Positions 55,966-63,548 of a DNA stretch of 64,000 bases are shown here, in pieces. A model generated the notes under the pieces. It saw only the letters and a list, made by a program, of their open reading frames with translations, was not told the DNA's origin and did no database searches. Both the position numbers and the translations under genes were made by a program. Source of the DNA: Azotobacter beijerinckii. Its GTDB lineage: Bacteria; Pseudomonadota; Gammaproteobacteria; Pseudomonadales; Pseudomonadaceae. The stretch spans positions 1 through 64,000 of the forward strand of contig NZ_FOFJ01000015.1 in assembly GCF_900110885.1 (NCBI RefSeq), written 5' to 3'. Positions within the stretch are counted from its first letter, which is position 1, and each line of letters opens with the position of its first letter.

Positions 55966-57705
55966 ATGAACAGAGAGCGTTCTCGAGCGCTGCTGCGCGT
56001 ACCCTGTCCCGACCATCCCGGGCTGAGCTTCTGCCAGGCCACTCCGTGGGCGCTGGAGCGCTGGATCGCCGAGTTGCCCAAGGCCAATCTGGGGGCCTGC
56101 GCACAGCGCCTCTACCAGGGGCTGCTCGAACTCGTCAGGCTGCAGACCTCGGCGGAAAATCGCCTGCACCTGCTCGAACTGCTGCGCCCGGAGGTCCGTT
56201 TCGTCTGCAAGCATCTGGAGCGGCGCTTTCTCCACCCGGGCAGCGTTCCCGACGAGCGGTTGGGCAAGGTGGCGAACCTCTGTCAGGCGCTGAACTATCA
56301 ATTGGCCATCGGTTACCAGCAGGTCGTCGCTTTGGCGGCGCCGGACCCGGCGGAGCAGGCCGCCCGACAGGTGCAGGCAACGGCCATTCAGCGGGCGCTG
56401 CAGGCCCTCCACGACATGCTGATCCGCACCAAGCGGCTCCATCGTCCGCCGCGTCCGGGGCTGTGGCTGGAAATGCACAGCCTGTACCGGACCGCCCGGG
56501 ATCGGGAGCTCCTGCGCCTGCCGGTGGATGACCGGCCGACGGCCCACCCTGTCCCGGCGACGATCGAGCGGAGCTATGCGGCGAGCCTGCTGCTGGGCAC
56601 TGCCCGCTGCAACCAGATGAGCCGGCTGGATATCACCCGGCTGTCCAGGGCGCTGGAGTCCTGGAGTGCCCTGGTTCGCCTGCAGGAGGAGGCCGGCGCC
56701 TGCCCGCTGCTGGTCGACCTGGCCCGGGACCGCCCGCCGCGTTACCGACGCCTGTGCGACCCCGACGCAATGCGCGTGCCGCTCGGCATCGATCCCGGCG
56801 CGCTGCTCGGCGTTCTGGAGATCTATCTGCAGGAGGAGAAGGATGCCCGGCATTCCCTGCCGCCGCCACCGGGCGGCCTCGGCATGGAGCTGCTCGAACA
56901 CCTCTACCGTGCCTGGGGCGATCTTGCCCAGCGCGCCGGTCCGCGCGCGCTGGGCGATGGCCGGCTGGCGGTGGTCCTCGGCCTGGGGGCCGTCCACTAC
57001 CACCTGGCGGACCGGCGGCCGTTCGACGAAGTGCTCCAGCGTCCGCGGGACTCCTGCCAGGTTCGTTTCCAGGCGAACCGGGGCGATCTGGAGGATGTCT
57101 GGAACCGGGCTGTCGGGGTCCGCTCGCTGGCCCGGCAGGAGAGGGCACCGGACCTCGAGGCGATCCGCTTCGAGCGCCCGGCGACGGGGCGGCCTGCATC
57201 CTCGGGCGAGCCGGCGGGAGAGGAGCCTTACCCGGTTTTCGCCCTGTCCATCGTCGACCGGAGTCCGGGCGGCTACGGCCTGCTCTGGCCGGATGCCCCG
57301 GCCAGCCTACTGCAGGCCGGCGAACTGATCGGCGTGCTGCCGGCCTCCGGGCAGGGCTGGGCGGTGGGTGTGGTTCGCTGGGTCAGGCAGGGCCGCAACG
57401 GTGCGCACCTGGGGATCGAACTGATCGCCGAGCGCGCCGAATCCTGCGGGGTGCGGCTGGTCGACGGGGCGCCGCCGAACGGCCAGTACCTGCGCGCCTT
57501 GCTGCTTTCGGCCAGCGAGGCGTGCCCCGCCAGCCTGATCACTGCCGGTATCCCGTTTCGGGAAGACAGCCGGGTGTGGATCAATCAGGGCGGCGAAGAG
57601 CGGCTTGCCGTTCTGACGCAGCGGCTTGCCGCTGCGGGTCGTTTCAGCCGCTTCGAGTACCACCTGTCCGGGCAGGGCGGGGCCGGCGGCTGGACGCTCC
57701 TGTAG
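55966..57705 (+). CDS. Large conserved protein, PilZ/FimW-like
   Basis: A 579-residue soluble protein. It resembles a Pseudomonas family often annotated as molecular chaperone or as the c-di-GMP receptor FimW: helical N-terminal two thirds (WIAELPKANLGACAQRLYQG, HLLELLRPEVRFVCKHLERR) and a beta-rich C-terminal third (about 420-540) that could be a PilZ-type domain. A classical RxxxR/DxSxxG c-di-GMP signature is incomplete; IVDRSPGGYGL fits the D-x-S-x-x-G half. I chose ATG 55966; GTG 55936 is an in-frame alternative. Confidence 0.6.
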   Translation: MNRERSRALLRVPCPDHPGLSFCQATPWALERWIAELPKANLGACAQRLYQGLLELVRLQTSAENRLHLLELLRPEVRFVCKHLERRFLHPGSVPDERLGKVANLCQALNYQLAIGYQQVVALAAPDPAEQAARQVQATAIQRALQALHDMLIRTKRLHRPPRPGLWLEMHSLYRTARDRELLRLPVDDRPTAHPVPATIERSYAASLLLGTARCNQMSRLDITRLSRALESWSALVRLQEEAGACPLLVDLARDRPPRYRRLCDPDAMRVPLGIDPGALLGVLEIYLQEEKDARHSLPPPPGGLGMELLEHLYRAWGDLAQRAGPRALGDGRLAVVLGLGAVHYHLADRRPFDEVLQRPRDSCQVRFQANRGDLEDVWNRAVGVRSLARQERAPDLEAIRFERPATGRPASSGEPAGEEPYPVFALSIVDRSPGGYGLLWPDAPASLLQAGELIGVLPASGQGWAVGVVRWVRQGRNGAHLGIELIAERAESCGVRLVDGAPPNGQYLRALLLSASEACPASLITAGIPFREDSRVWINQGGEERLAVLTQRLAAAGRFSRFEYHLSGQGGAGGWTLL

Positions 57706-57720
57706 CGGCCGCCCGATGGA

Positions 57721-58320
57721 TCAGCCCTCGCTCTGCCGCGGCGCGTCCTGGGCGAAGCGCCAGTTCTCGAACTCCTTGGGAAAGACCATGCCGGCGTCGC
57801 CGCGCGGCCCGTTGAAGACTTGGCGCAGACGCGGCGCACCCAGTTTGCCGCTGGGGTCGAGTTCCTCCACCTTGTCCAGCGCCTCCAGGGATTCGGCCTC
57901 GCGGCCCAGGCGGGCCAGGTTGTAGGCGTAGGCGGTGAGGGATTGCAGCCAGAGGCGGGTGAAGACGTGCCAGTGAGCGAAGTCGGCCATCTCGGCGCGG
58001 ACCTCGCGCCAGTCCGCCGGCAGGCCGAGACGCAGCGACAGCCACTCGATGCAGGCCAGCGCCCAGTGGGCGGCTTCCAGGGAGCGCCGCCGGTAGAAAT
58101 AGAAGCGGTAGGCGACGATGCGTACGCCCAGGGTGTCGGGGGCCTGGTCGATGATGTCCCGGACCAGCGTCTCGGCCTTCTCCGACTCGTTCCAGTGGGC
58201 GAAGACGTCCTTGAGCTTGGCGTGGGTGTCCGGCGGCAGGTGGCTGGCGTGATGGGGCTCCAGGCGGTAGATGCGGGCGCCGGCCGGTGGTCGTTCGGAG
58301 TGCGGGGTGGATTCGGGCAT
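57721..58320 (-). CDS. TPR-like helical protein of unknown function, sigma-54 controlled
   Basis: A 199-residue helical protein. Segments such as EKAETLVRDIIDQAPDTLGV and AYNLARLGREAESLEALDK look like degenerate TPR helices. It has no signal peptide or membrane segment. I do not recognise a named family. It is divergent from the phnD-like/VnfA-like pair and has its own sigma-54-type promoter 38 bases upstream, so it is probably part of the same regulon. The ATG at 58320 follows CCGGAAG. Confidence 0.7.
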   Translation of the reverse strand: MPESTPHSERPPAGARIYRLEPHHASHLPPDTHAKLKDVFAHWNESEKAETLVRDIIDQAPDTLGVRIVAYRFYFYRRRSLEAAHWALACIEWLSLRLGLPADWREVRAEMADFAHWHVFTRLWLQSLTAYAYNLARLGREAESLEALDKVEELDPSGKLGAPRLRQVFNGPRGDAGMVFPKEFENWRFAQDAPRQSEG

Positions 58321-58357
58321 GGCGGGGTTCTTCCGGGCAGAGGGATGGAGCGCCCCT

Positions 58358-58373
58358 CGCAAGATCGGCGCCA
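58358..58373 (-). promoter_or_regulatory. Predicted sigma-54 promoter for the TPR-like gene
   Basis: On the minus strand TGGCGC-N5-TTGC: invariant GG and GC separated by exactly ten bases, five of six -24 bases matching consensus. The start point would be near 58347, 27 bases before the ATG at 58320. Confidence 0.65.
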
Positions 58374-58462
58374 GCCGTTCCCCGCGAAGCGGGCGGGCCC
58401 GTGCGACGCTGCCTGCCGAGGCAGGCGGGGAGGCGCCACCGGTGCGCGAACGCCGCACGGGC

Positions 58463-58476
58463 GTACGGAAATGTGC
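58463..58476. promoter_or_regulatory. Predicted VnfA-type upstream activator site 1
   Basis: GTAC-N6-GTGC (GTACGGAAATGTGC). VnfA operators known from A. vinelandii are GTAC-N6-GTAC dyads, as I recall, so this differs by one base. It lies between the two divergent sigma-54 promoters, 90 bases from the minus-strand -24 element. Confidence 0.55.
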
Positions 58477-58494
58477 ACCGGCCCCGGCGATTTA

Positions 58495-58508
58495 GTACGC
58501 GATCGTGC
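58495..58508. promoter_or_regulatory. Predicted VnfA-type upstream activator site 2
   Basis: A second GTAC-N6-GTGC (GTACGCGATCGTGC), 32 bases (three helical turns) from site 1 and 44 bases before the plus-strand -24 element. Identical flanking halves in both copies argue against chance. Confidence 0.55.
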
Positions 58509-58551
58509 GCCTGGCGCCGGCGGAGTCGGTATTTCCGGGCGTCGGGCTGCA

Positions 58552-58567
58552 TGGAACGGAGCTTGCT
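58552..58567 (+). promoter_or_regulatory. Predicted sigma-54 promoter for the phnD-like/VnfA-like operon
   Basis: TGGAACGGAGCTTGCT matches TGGCACG-N4-TTGCW at all defined positions but one (C to A). Invariant GG (58553-58554) and GC (58565-58566) are ten bases apart. Transcription would start near 58578. Confidence 0.75.
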
Positions 58568-58634
58568 GTATCTCCGTTCGGGTGCCGCCCTGCCGGCGGC
58601 GCGACGAATGCCCGGAGACACTCTTCTGCCCGTC

Positions 58635-59519
58635 ATGAAAGCCATCAGATGCGGACTGCTGCCCGGCGAATCCCGGGCGGTGGTGGAACGACTCAACGAA
58701 CCCCTGCGGGTCTACCTGGAGCGCTGCCTGGGCCGGCCGGTGAAGCTGCTGGTCGGCGGCAGCTACGTGGCCACCGGCGAGGCGCTGCGCCGGGGGCAGC
58801 TCGATCTGGCCTACCTGGGGCCGGTGACCTACATCCTGCAGAGCCGCCACGCCGGCCTGGAGCCCTTCGCCCGGCCGACCCACGGGGGCAGCCGGGGACC
58901 CACTTTCCAGGCGGCGATCATCGTGCCCGCCGACAGCCGGGTGGAGCGCCTCGAACAGCTGCGCGGCGGCGAGATCGCGATGGGCGACCTGGCCTCCACC
59001 TCCGGCGCCTGGGTGCCCCGGCACATGCTGCTGGCGGCGGGCCTTTCCGCCGACCAGGACTATGTGCGGCGCAGCCTCGGCGCCCACGACCAGGTGGCCG
59101 CGGCGGTGGCGGCCGGCCGGACGACGGCCGGAGGGCTGTCCCTGACGATCCTCCGCCGCCTGCTCGCCGAAGGGCGGCTGGACGGCCGTGCCGTGCGCAT
59201 CCTCGCCGAGTCGCCGCCGATCCCCGAATACCTCTGGACCTTCCGCGAGGGACTGCCCGCCGAGTTGCGCGAAGCCCTGCGCCAGGCCTTCGTCGAGCTG
59301 CGCGAGCCGAGGGCCCTCGACGCCTACGCGGCACAGGCCTTCATTCCCGCGGTGGACGCCGATGTCGACCGGGTCCGCCACTGGATGGAGGAGATCCTCC
59401 AGGCCCGCCTGCACGCCCGCGGGCTGGAGGCTGCCGGCGAGTCCGGGGCGGCGCCCGCCGCGCGGGGCCAGGTGCTTTCCTGGCGGCGTCCGCGCGGGCA
59501 GGCCGGAGCGCGCTCGTGA
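58635..59519 (+). CDS. PhnD-like oxyanion-binding protein without signal peptide
   Basis: A 294-residue PhnD/phosphonate-binding-type protein: KAIRCGLLPGESRAVVERLN, EALRRGQLDLAYLGPVTYIL, IIVPADSRVERLEQL and DLASTSGAWVPRHMLLAAGL cover both lobes of the fold. Relatives bind phosphonate, phosphite or similar oxyanions in the periplasm. Here no signal peptide precedes the fold: ATG 58635 or 58608 are possible starts, and the earlier in-frame ATG 58551 lies inside the sigma-54 promoter. No permease or ATPase is nearby. It is 50 bases upstream of the VnfA-like gene and may be its intracellular ligand sensor (inference). The C-terminal 30 residues are Ala/Arg-rich. Confidence 0.75.
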   Translation: MKAIRCGLLPGESRAVVERLNEPLRVYLERCLGRPVKLLVGGSYVATGEALRRGQLDLAYLGPVTYILQSRHAGLEPFARPTHGGSRGPTFQAAIIVPADSRVERLEQLRGGEIAMGDLASTSGAWVPRHMLLAAGLSADQDYVRRSLGAHDQVAAAVAAGRTTAGGLSLTILRRLLAEGRLDGRAVRILAESPPIPEYLWTFREGLPAELREALRQAFVELREPRALDAYAAQAFIPAVDADVDRVRHWMEEILQARLHARGLEAAGESGAAPAARGQVLSWRRPRGQAGARS

Positions 59520-59569
59520 ACCGCCGTTCCCAGACGTTGCCGGCCGTGCTCGCCGGCGTGGAGGTTGCG

Positions 59570-61075
59570 ATGCAGGACAAACCCTGCGAGTGGGACATGG
59601 GGGAGTGTCGCACCGAGCTGCTGCCGTTGCTCGGCGAGCTGGGCCGTATCGCTACCGAGGGCGGCGATCTGGCCGGCATCCTGCAGGTCCTGGTGGAGCT
59701 GATGCAGCGCCATCTGAAGGTGACGCGGGGCCTGGTCAGCCTGCGCGATCCCGAGTCCGGGCGGATCTTCATCCAGCAGGGCTGCGGTCTGACGGAAGAG
59801 GAACAGGCCTCGGGCAGCCTCGCCCGCGGCGAGGGCATCGTCGCCCAGGTGGTGGACAGCGGCCGGGCGGTGGTGGTGCCCGGGGAGGCGGGCGGGCAGT
59901 CCTTTCTCTGCGTGCCGATCCGCCGCGACCGCAAGGTGCTCGGCGCCATCGTCGCCGAACGGTATTACGCCAACCGGCAGATGCTCGAACTGGATGCGGA
60001 GATCCTCGCCATCCTCGCCGCCACCACCGCCCAGGCGGTGGAACTGCACCTCCAGGAGCACGTCCGCAAGGCGGCCCTGGAGGACGAGAACCGCCGCCTG
60101 CGCTCGGCCCTGCAGAACCGCTTCAAGCCCAGCAACATCATCGGCAACTCGCGGCCCCTGCAGGAGGTCTACGCGCTGATCGAGAAGGTCACCCGCTCGC
60201 GGACCACGGTGCTGATCCTCGGCGAGAACGGCGTCGGCAAGGAGCTGGTGGCCAGCGCCATCCACTACAACAGCAGCAACGCCGACGGCCCTTTCGTCAA
60301 GTTCAACTGCGCTGCCCTGCCGGAGAGCGTCATCGAGAGCGAGCTGTTCGGCCACGAGCGCGGCGCTTTCACCGGCGCGGCGAGCCAGCGGCGCGGGCGC
60401 TTCGAGGCGGCGGACGGCGGCACCATCTTCCTCGACGAGGTCGGCGAGCTGTCCCTGGCCATGCAGGCCAAGCTGCTGCGGGTGCTCCAGGAAAAGAGCT
60501 TCGAGCGGGTCGGCGGCAACCTCACCCATCAGGTCGACCTGCGCATCCTCGCCGCCACCAACCGCGACCTGCGGGCCATGGTCGAGCAGGGGCGTTTTCG
60601 CGAGGACCTCTACTACCGGCTCAACGTCTTCCCGATCACCGTGCCGCCGCTGCGCGAGCGCGGCGCCGACATCGCCACCCTGGCGGAGCATTTCGTCGCG
60701 CGTTTTTCCAGCGAGATGGGCATCGACGTGGAGCGGATCGCCACGCCGGCGCTGAGCATGCTGATGTGCTACCACTGGCCGGGCAACGTGCGCGAACTGG
60801 AGAACGTCATCGAGCGGGCGGTGATCCTCTCCGAGGGCGGGACCATCGACGAGCGGCATCTGCCGCCGTCCCTGCAGATCCCCGCGGCATCCGAGAGCAC
60901 CGCCGGCGGCATCCTCGACGTGCGTCTCGGCCAGGCCGAGTACGACCTGATCGTCGAGGCCCTCAGACTGCATAAGGGCAACATGACCGAAGCCGCCACC
61001 CACCTAGGCCTGACCCGACGCATCCTCGGCCTGCGCATGGCCCGGCACACCCTGAACTACAAGGACTTTCGCTGA
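59570..61075 (+). CDS. VnfA-like sigma-54-dependent activator
   Basis: A 501-residue enhancer-binding protein. It has an N-terminal cysteine segment, a GAF domain (about 20-170), an AAA+ domain (about 195-425) with Walker A GENGVGKE, an intact sigma-54 loop GAFTGA and Walker B GTIFLDEVGEL, and a Fis-type helix-turn-helix at the end (GNMTEAATHLGLTRR). The closest family I recognise is VnfA/AnfA, the activators of alternative nitrogenases. VnfA has C-x-C-x4-C before GAF; here the pattern is Cys6-x-Trp8-x4-Cys13. GGAGG lies five bases before the ATG at 59570. It is not next to nitrogenase genes in this window. Confidence 0.85.
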   Translation: MQDKPCEWDMGECRTELLPLLGELGRIATEGGDLAGILQVLVELMQRHLKVTRGLVSLRDPESGRIFIQQGCGLTEEEQASGSLARGEGIVAQVVDSGRAVVVPGEAGGQSFLCVPIRRDRKVLGAIVAERYYANRQMLELDAEILAILAATTAQAVELHLQEHVRKAALEDENRRLRSALQNRFKPSNIIGNSRPLQEVYALIEKVTRSRTTVLILGENGVGKELVASAIHYNSSNADGPFVKFNCAALPESVIESELFGHERGAFTGAASQRRGRFEAADGGTIFLDEVGELSLAMQAKLLRVLQEKSFERVGGNLTHQVDLRILAATNRDLRAMVEQGRFREDLYYRLNVFPITVPPLRERGADIATLAEHFVARFSSEMGIDVERIATPALSMLMCYHWPGNVRELENVIERAVILSEGGTIDERHLPPSLQIPAASESTAGGILDVRLGQAEYDLIVEALRLHKGNMTEAATHLGLTRRILGLRMARHTLNYKDFR

Positions 61076-61142
61076 GCCTGGCCGGCCGCGCTTCAGGACC
61101 GGCCCAGCGACTGGCCGGTTTCGGCCTTGCCCGGCGAGCCGC

Positions 61143-61613
61143 TCAGACCAGCGGCTCGTCGTCGCGGATCAGCACGCAGCGCCGGCCGTGCTCGTCCTCG
61201 CGGCAGTCGTGCACGTAGAACATCACCACTTCCCCCGTATCCAGCGTGGCCGCCACGTAATCGCCGACCTCGACCGCGAAGAAGCGGCGCGACGCCGGCG
61301 CGGCCTCGCATTCGATGAAGGCGGTGACGAACAGCTCCGGATCGGCTTCGTCGAAAAACGCGGCGCGTGCCTCCTCGTCCCACTCCTCCGGCGCCTGGAA
61401 CGGCCCGCCGAAGAGGATTTTGGCATCGCCCAGATCTTCTTCCTCGGCGTCCGGGTCGTGCTCGTCCGGCCGATAGACCGTGCACTCCTGCGCCGCCTCG
61501 CTGCGCAGGATCGCCTGCCGTGCCGCCAGACGCCGCTCCGGGTCCAGCCCGGCGGCCTGGCATATCTGCACCCATACCGCGTTCGGGACGGATGCCTGGT
61601 TGTGTTGCTTCAT
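61143..61613 (-). CDS. Acidic protein of unknown function
   Basis: A 156-residue acidic protein (pattern DEHDPDAEEEDLGDAK, EEWDEEARAAFFDEADPE) with a basic N-terminus MKQHNQASVPNAVWVQICQ and a C-terminal beta-rich part (FFAVEVGDYVAATLDTGEVV). I do not recognise the family. CGGAG lies about six bases before the ATG. It is convergent with the VnfA-like gene, 67 bases apart; no sigma-54 motif was found upstream. Confidence 0.65.
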   Translation of the reverse strand: MKQHNQASVPNAVWVQICQAAGLDPERRLAARQAILRSEAAQECTVYRPDEHDPDAEEEDLGDAKILFGGPFQAPEEWDEEARAAFFDEADPELFVTAFIECEAAPASRRFFAVEVGDYVAATLDTGEVVMFYVHDCREDEHGRRCVLIRDDEPLV

Positions 61614-61928
61614 GGGAATCTCCGTTGTCGTGAGGCTGCCGGCCGTTCAGCCTGGGCGCTGTATTGTCCTGCATTTGGGAAAGGCTGATCAGCCCCGGAA
61701 TGGGTTCGCCGGGGCTTGGCTGGTTGGAGCGTTCGTCGAAGAACAGGCGGGACGCCTGAAACGCTTCCATCGGCCCCGTACGCTCTGCCACCGAGCCCGG
61801 ATGAGCCGGTCCGGGGGCGCGCCAAGCGCAGCGCGAGGGGCCCGTCGGCTGAACAGCAAGCCCCGTACGACGGGTACACTGGCGCTCCCCCACAGACAAA
61901 CGGGGATCATCACTGGGAGAGCGACGGT
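61614..61928. other. Intergenic region between divergent acidic-protein gene and nucleoside transporter
   Basis: 315 bases. TACACT near 61875 is a possible -10 for the transporter, with no good -35. Open frames crossing it on the minus strand show no similarity. Confidence 0.35.
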
Positions 61929-63191
61929 ATGTTCAGCGTATTTCAGGGGCTTTTGGGGCTGGCCGTTCTGATTTTGCTGGCCTGGATACTCAGCGAACGG
62001 CGTTCGCTGGTGCGTCCCAGGGTGATCGTCGCCGGGCTCTTGTGCCAGCTTGGACTGGCGGCCGTGTTGCTGAAGTTTCCCGGCACCAGCCAGGTGTTCG
62101 AGCCTCTCACCGCTCTGGTGCAGGCCCTGCAACAAGCCACCGCCGCCGGTAGCGCCTTCGTCTTCGGCTTCATCGGCGGCGGCGCGGCGCCTTATACCGT
62201 CACCAGCCCGTCCAACGGTTTTGTGTTGGCGTTCCAGGCCTTGCCCTTAGTGCTGGTGATCAGTGCCCTGTCGGCGCTGCTGTTTCACTGGCGAATCCTG
62301 CCGTTGGTCGTCAGGGGATTTTCCTGGCTACTCCAGAAAACCTTCGGCATTGGCGGGCCCGTGGGATTTGCCAGTGCCGCCAATGTCTTCGTGGGCATGA
62401 CCGAGGCCCCCTTGCTGATTCGTCCCTATCTGTCGAGCATGTCGCGCAGCGAGCTGTTTGCCGTCATGGTCACCGGCATGGCCACCATCGCAGGAACCGT
62501 GATGGTGCTTTACGCCATCCTTCTGGAAGGCACCATTCCCGATCCGCTCCGGCATCTGCTGATCGCGTCGCTGATCAGTGCGCCAGCGGCCCTGTTGATT
62601 GCCCATGTGATGATTCCTCCCGGGCAGGACCCGGCAGAACAGCAGGCATCCCCCCTGCCACCCGCAGACCCGATCCGTTATCACGGTGCCATGGATGCCG
62701 TAACCCGGGGCACCCTGGATGGCCTGCAACTCTGGCTCAACATCATCGCCATGCTGCTGGTTCTGGTTGCCCTGGTGCATCTGGTCAATCTGGGGCTGGC
62801 AGGGATGCCGGAGGTCGACGGAGCGCCGCTGACGCTGGAGCGCCTGCTGGGCTGGGCGATGGCCCCCATCGTCTGGTTGACTGGCATTCCCTGGGCCGAG
62901 TCCATGACCGCCGGGGCGCTGATGGGCGTCAAGACGGTATTGAACGAGTTCATCGCCTACCTTCAACTCGCCGGCTTGCCGGAAGGTGCGCTGAGCGAAC
63001 GCAGCCGCCTGATCATGACCTATTCGCTGTGCGGATTTTCCAACATCGGCAGCCTGGGCATCCTGATCGGCGGCCTGGGTGTGCTGGCGCCTGAGCGTCG
63101 TGGCGAAATTGTGGCGCTCGGGCTGCGAGCCCTCTACGCCGGAACACTGGCAACCCTGATGACGGGGGCGGTGGCTGGCCTGATTATTTGA
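61929..63191 (+). CDS. Concentrative nucleoside transporter (NupC/CNT family)
   Basis: A 420-residue membrane protein with eight to ten helices. Family marks are FVFGFIGGG, the substrate-site VFVGMTEAPLLIRPYL and the C-terminal FSNIGSLGILIGGLG. It imports nucleosides with H+ or Na+. Its third-position usage looks less GC-biased than its neighbours, so recent transfer is possible. GGAGAG precedes the ATG at 61929. Confidence 0.88.
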   Translation: MFSVFQGLLGLAVLILLAWILSERRSLVRPRVIVAGLLCQLGLAAVLLKFPGTSQVFEPLTALVQALQQATAAGSAFVFGFIGGGAAPYTVTSPSNGFVLAFQALPLVLVISALSALLFHWRILPLVVRGFSWLLQKTFGIGGPVGFASAANVFVGMTEAPLLIRPYLSSMSRSELFAVMVTGMATIAGTVMVLYAILLEGTIPDPLRHLLIASLISAPAALLIAHVMIPPGQDPAEQQASPLPPADPIRYHGAMDAVTRGTLDGLQLWLNIIAMLLVLVALVHLVNLGLAGMPEVDGAPLTLERLLGWAMAPIVWLTGIPWAESMTAGALMGVKTVLNEFIAYLQLAGLPEGALSERSRLIMTYSLCGFSNIGSLGILIGGLGVLAPERRGEIVALGLRALYAGTLATLMTGAVAGLII

Positions 63192-63548
63192 TGGTTGCCA
63201 GGCGCCGGCGCTCCCGAGTGGGCACGCTCATCATTAAGCAACTGGAAGTCCAGCAAGGCTTGCAGCAGTTCGGCAACCTTGCGACGACGCTTGGGGCGTC
63301 GAGCGATGACGATGGTTTTCCCGTGTGCGAATCGACAGCGTCCAGCCCGTAGCGACGGGTCGGTTGCGTAGGCGCTGGGATCATCACTTGCCGACCTTCG
63401 GGACTCCGCAGGGCAAGGAGACTGAAGACGGCATGGGTACAGAAAGTACGGGTATTTCTCGGCGGATCTCTCGACGGCCGAAAAGTCCGCCGAGAAATAC
63501 CCCGGCCTTTCGACCGGAGTATTTACTGGCTAGCTGATGGAAGCCGAT
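63192..63548. other. Gap with possible transposase remnant and inverted repeat
   Basis: On the minus strand between about 63420 and 63195 the frames can be joined to read RRYGLDAVDSHTGK and then IVIARRPKRRRKVAELLQAL, which looks like a frameshifted scrap of a transposase. This is weak. The right part holds the 17-base inverted repeat at 63450-63502. Confidence 0.35.
63450..63502. repeat. 17-bp perfect inverted repeat downstream of the DUF4214 gene
   Basis: Arms 63450-63466 and 63486-63502 (GGGTATTTCTCGGCGGA and its complement) with a 19-base spacer. It lies 47 bases after the stop of the DUF4214 gene, so it may act as its terminator; the long spacer and near-AT core also fit a mobile-element end. 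Confidence 0.6.

Noticed and set aside
63433..63453. GTAC-N5-GTAC near the right end as another VnfA-type site
   Set aside because: The spacer is five rather than six bases and no sigma-54 promoter lies nearby.
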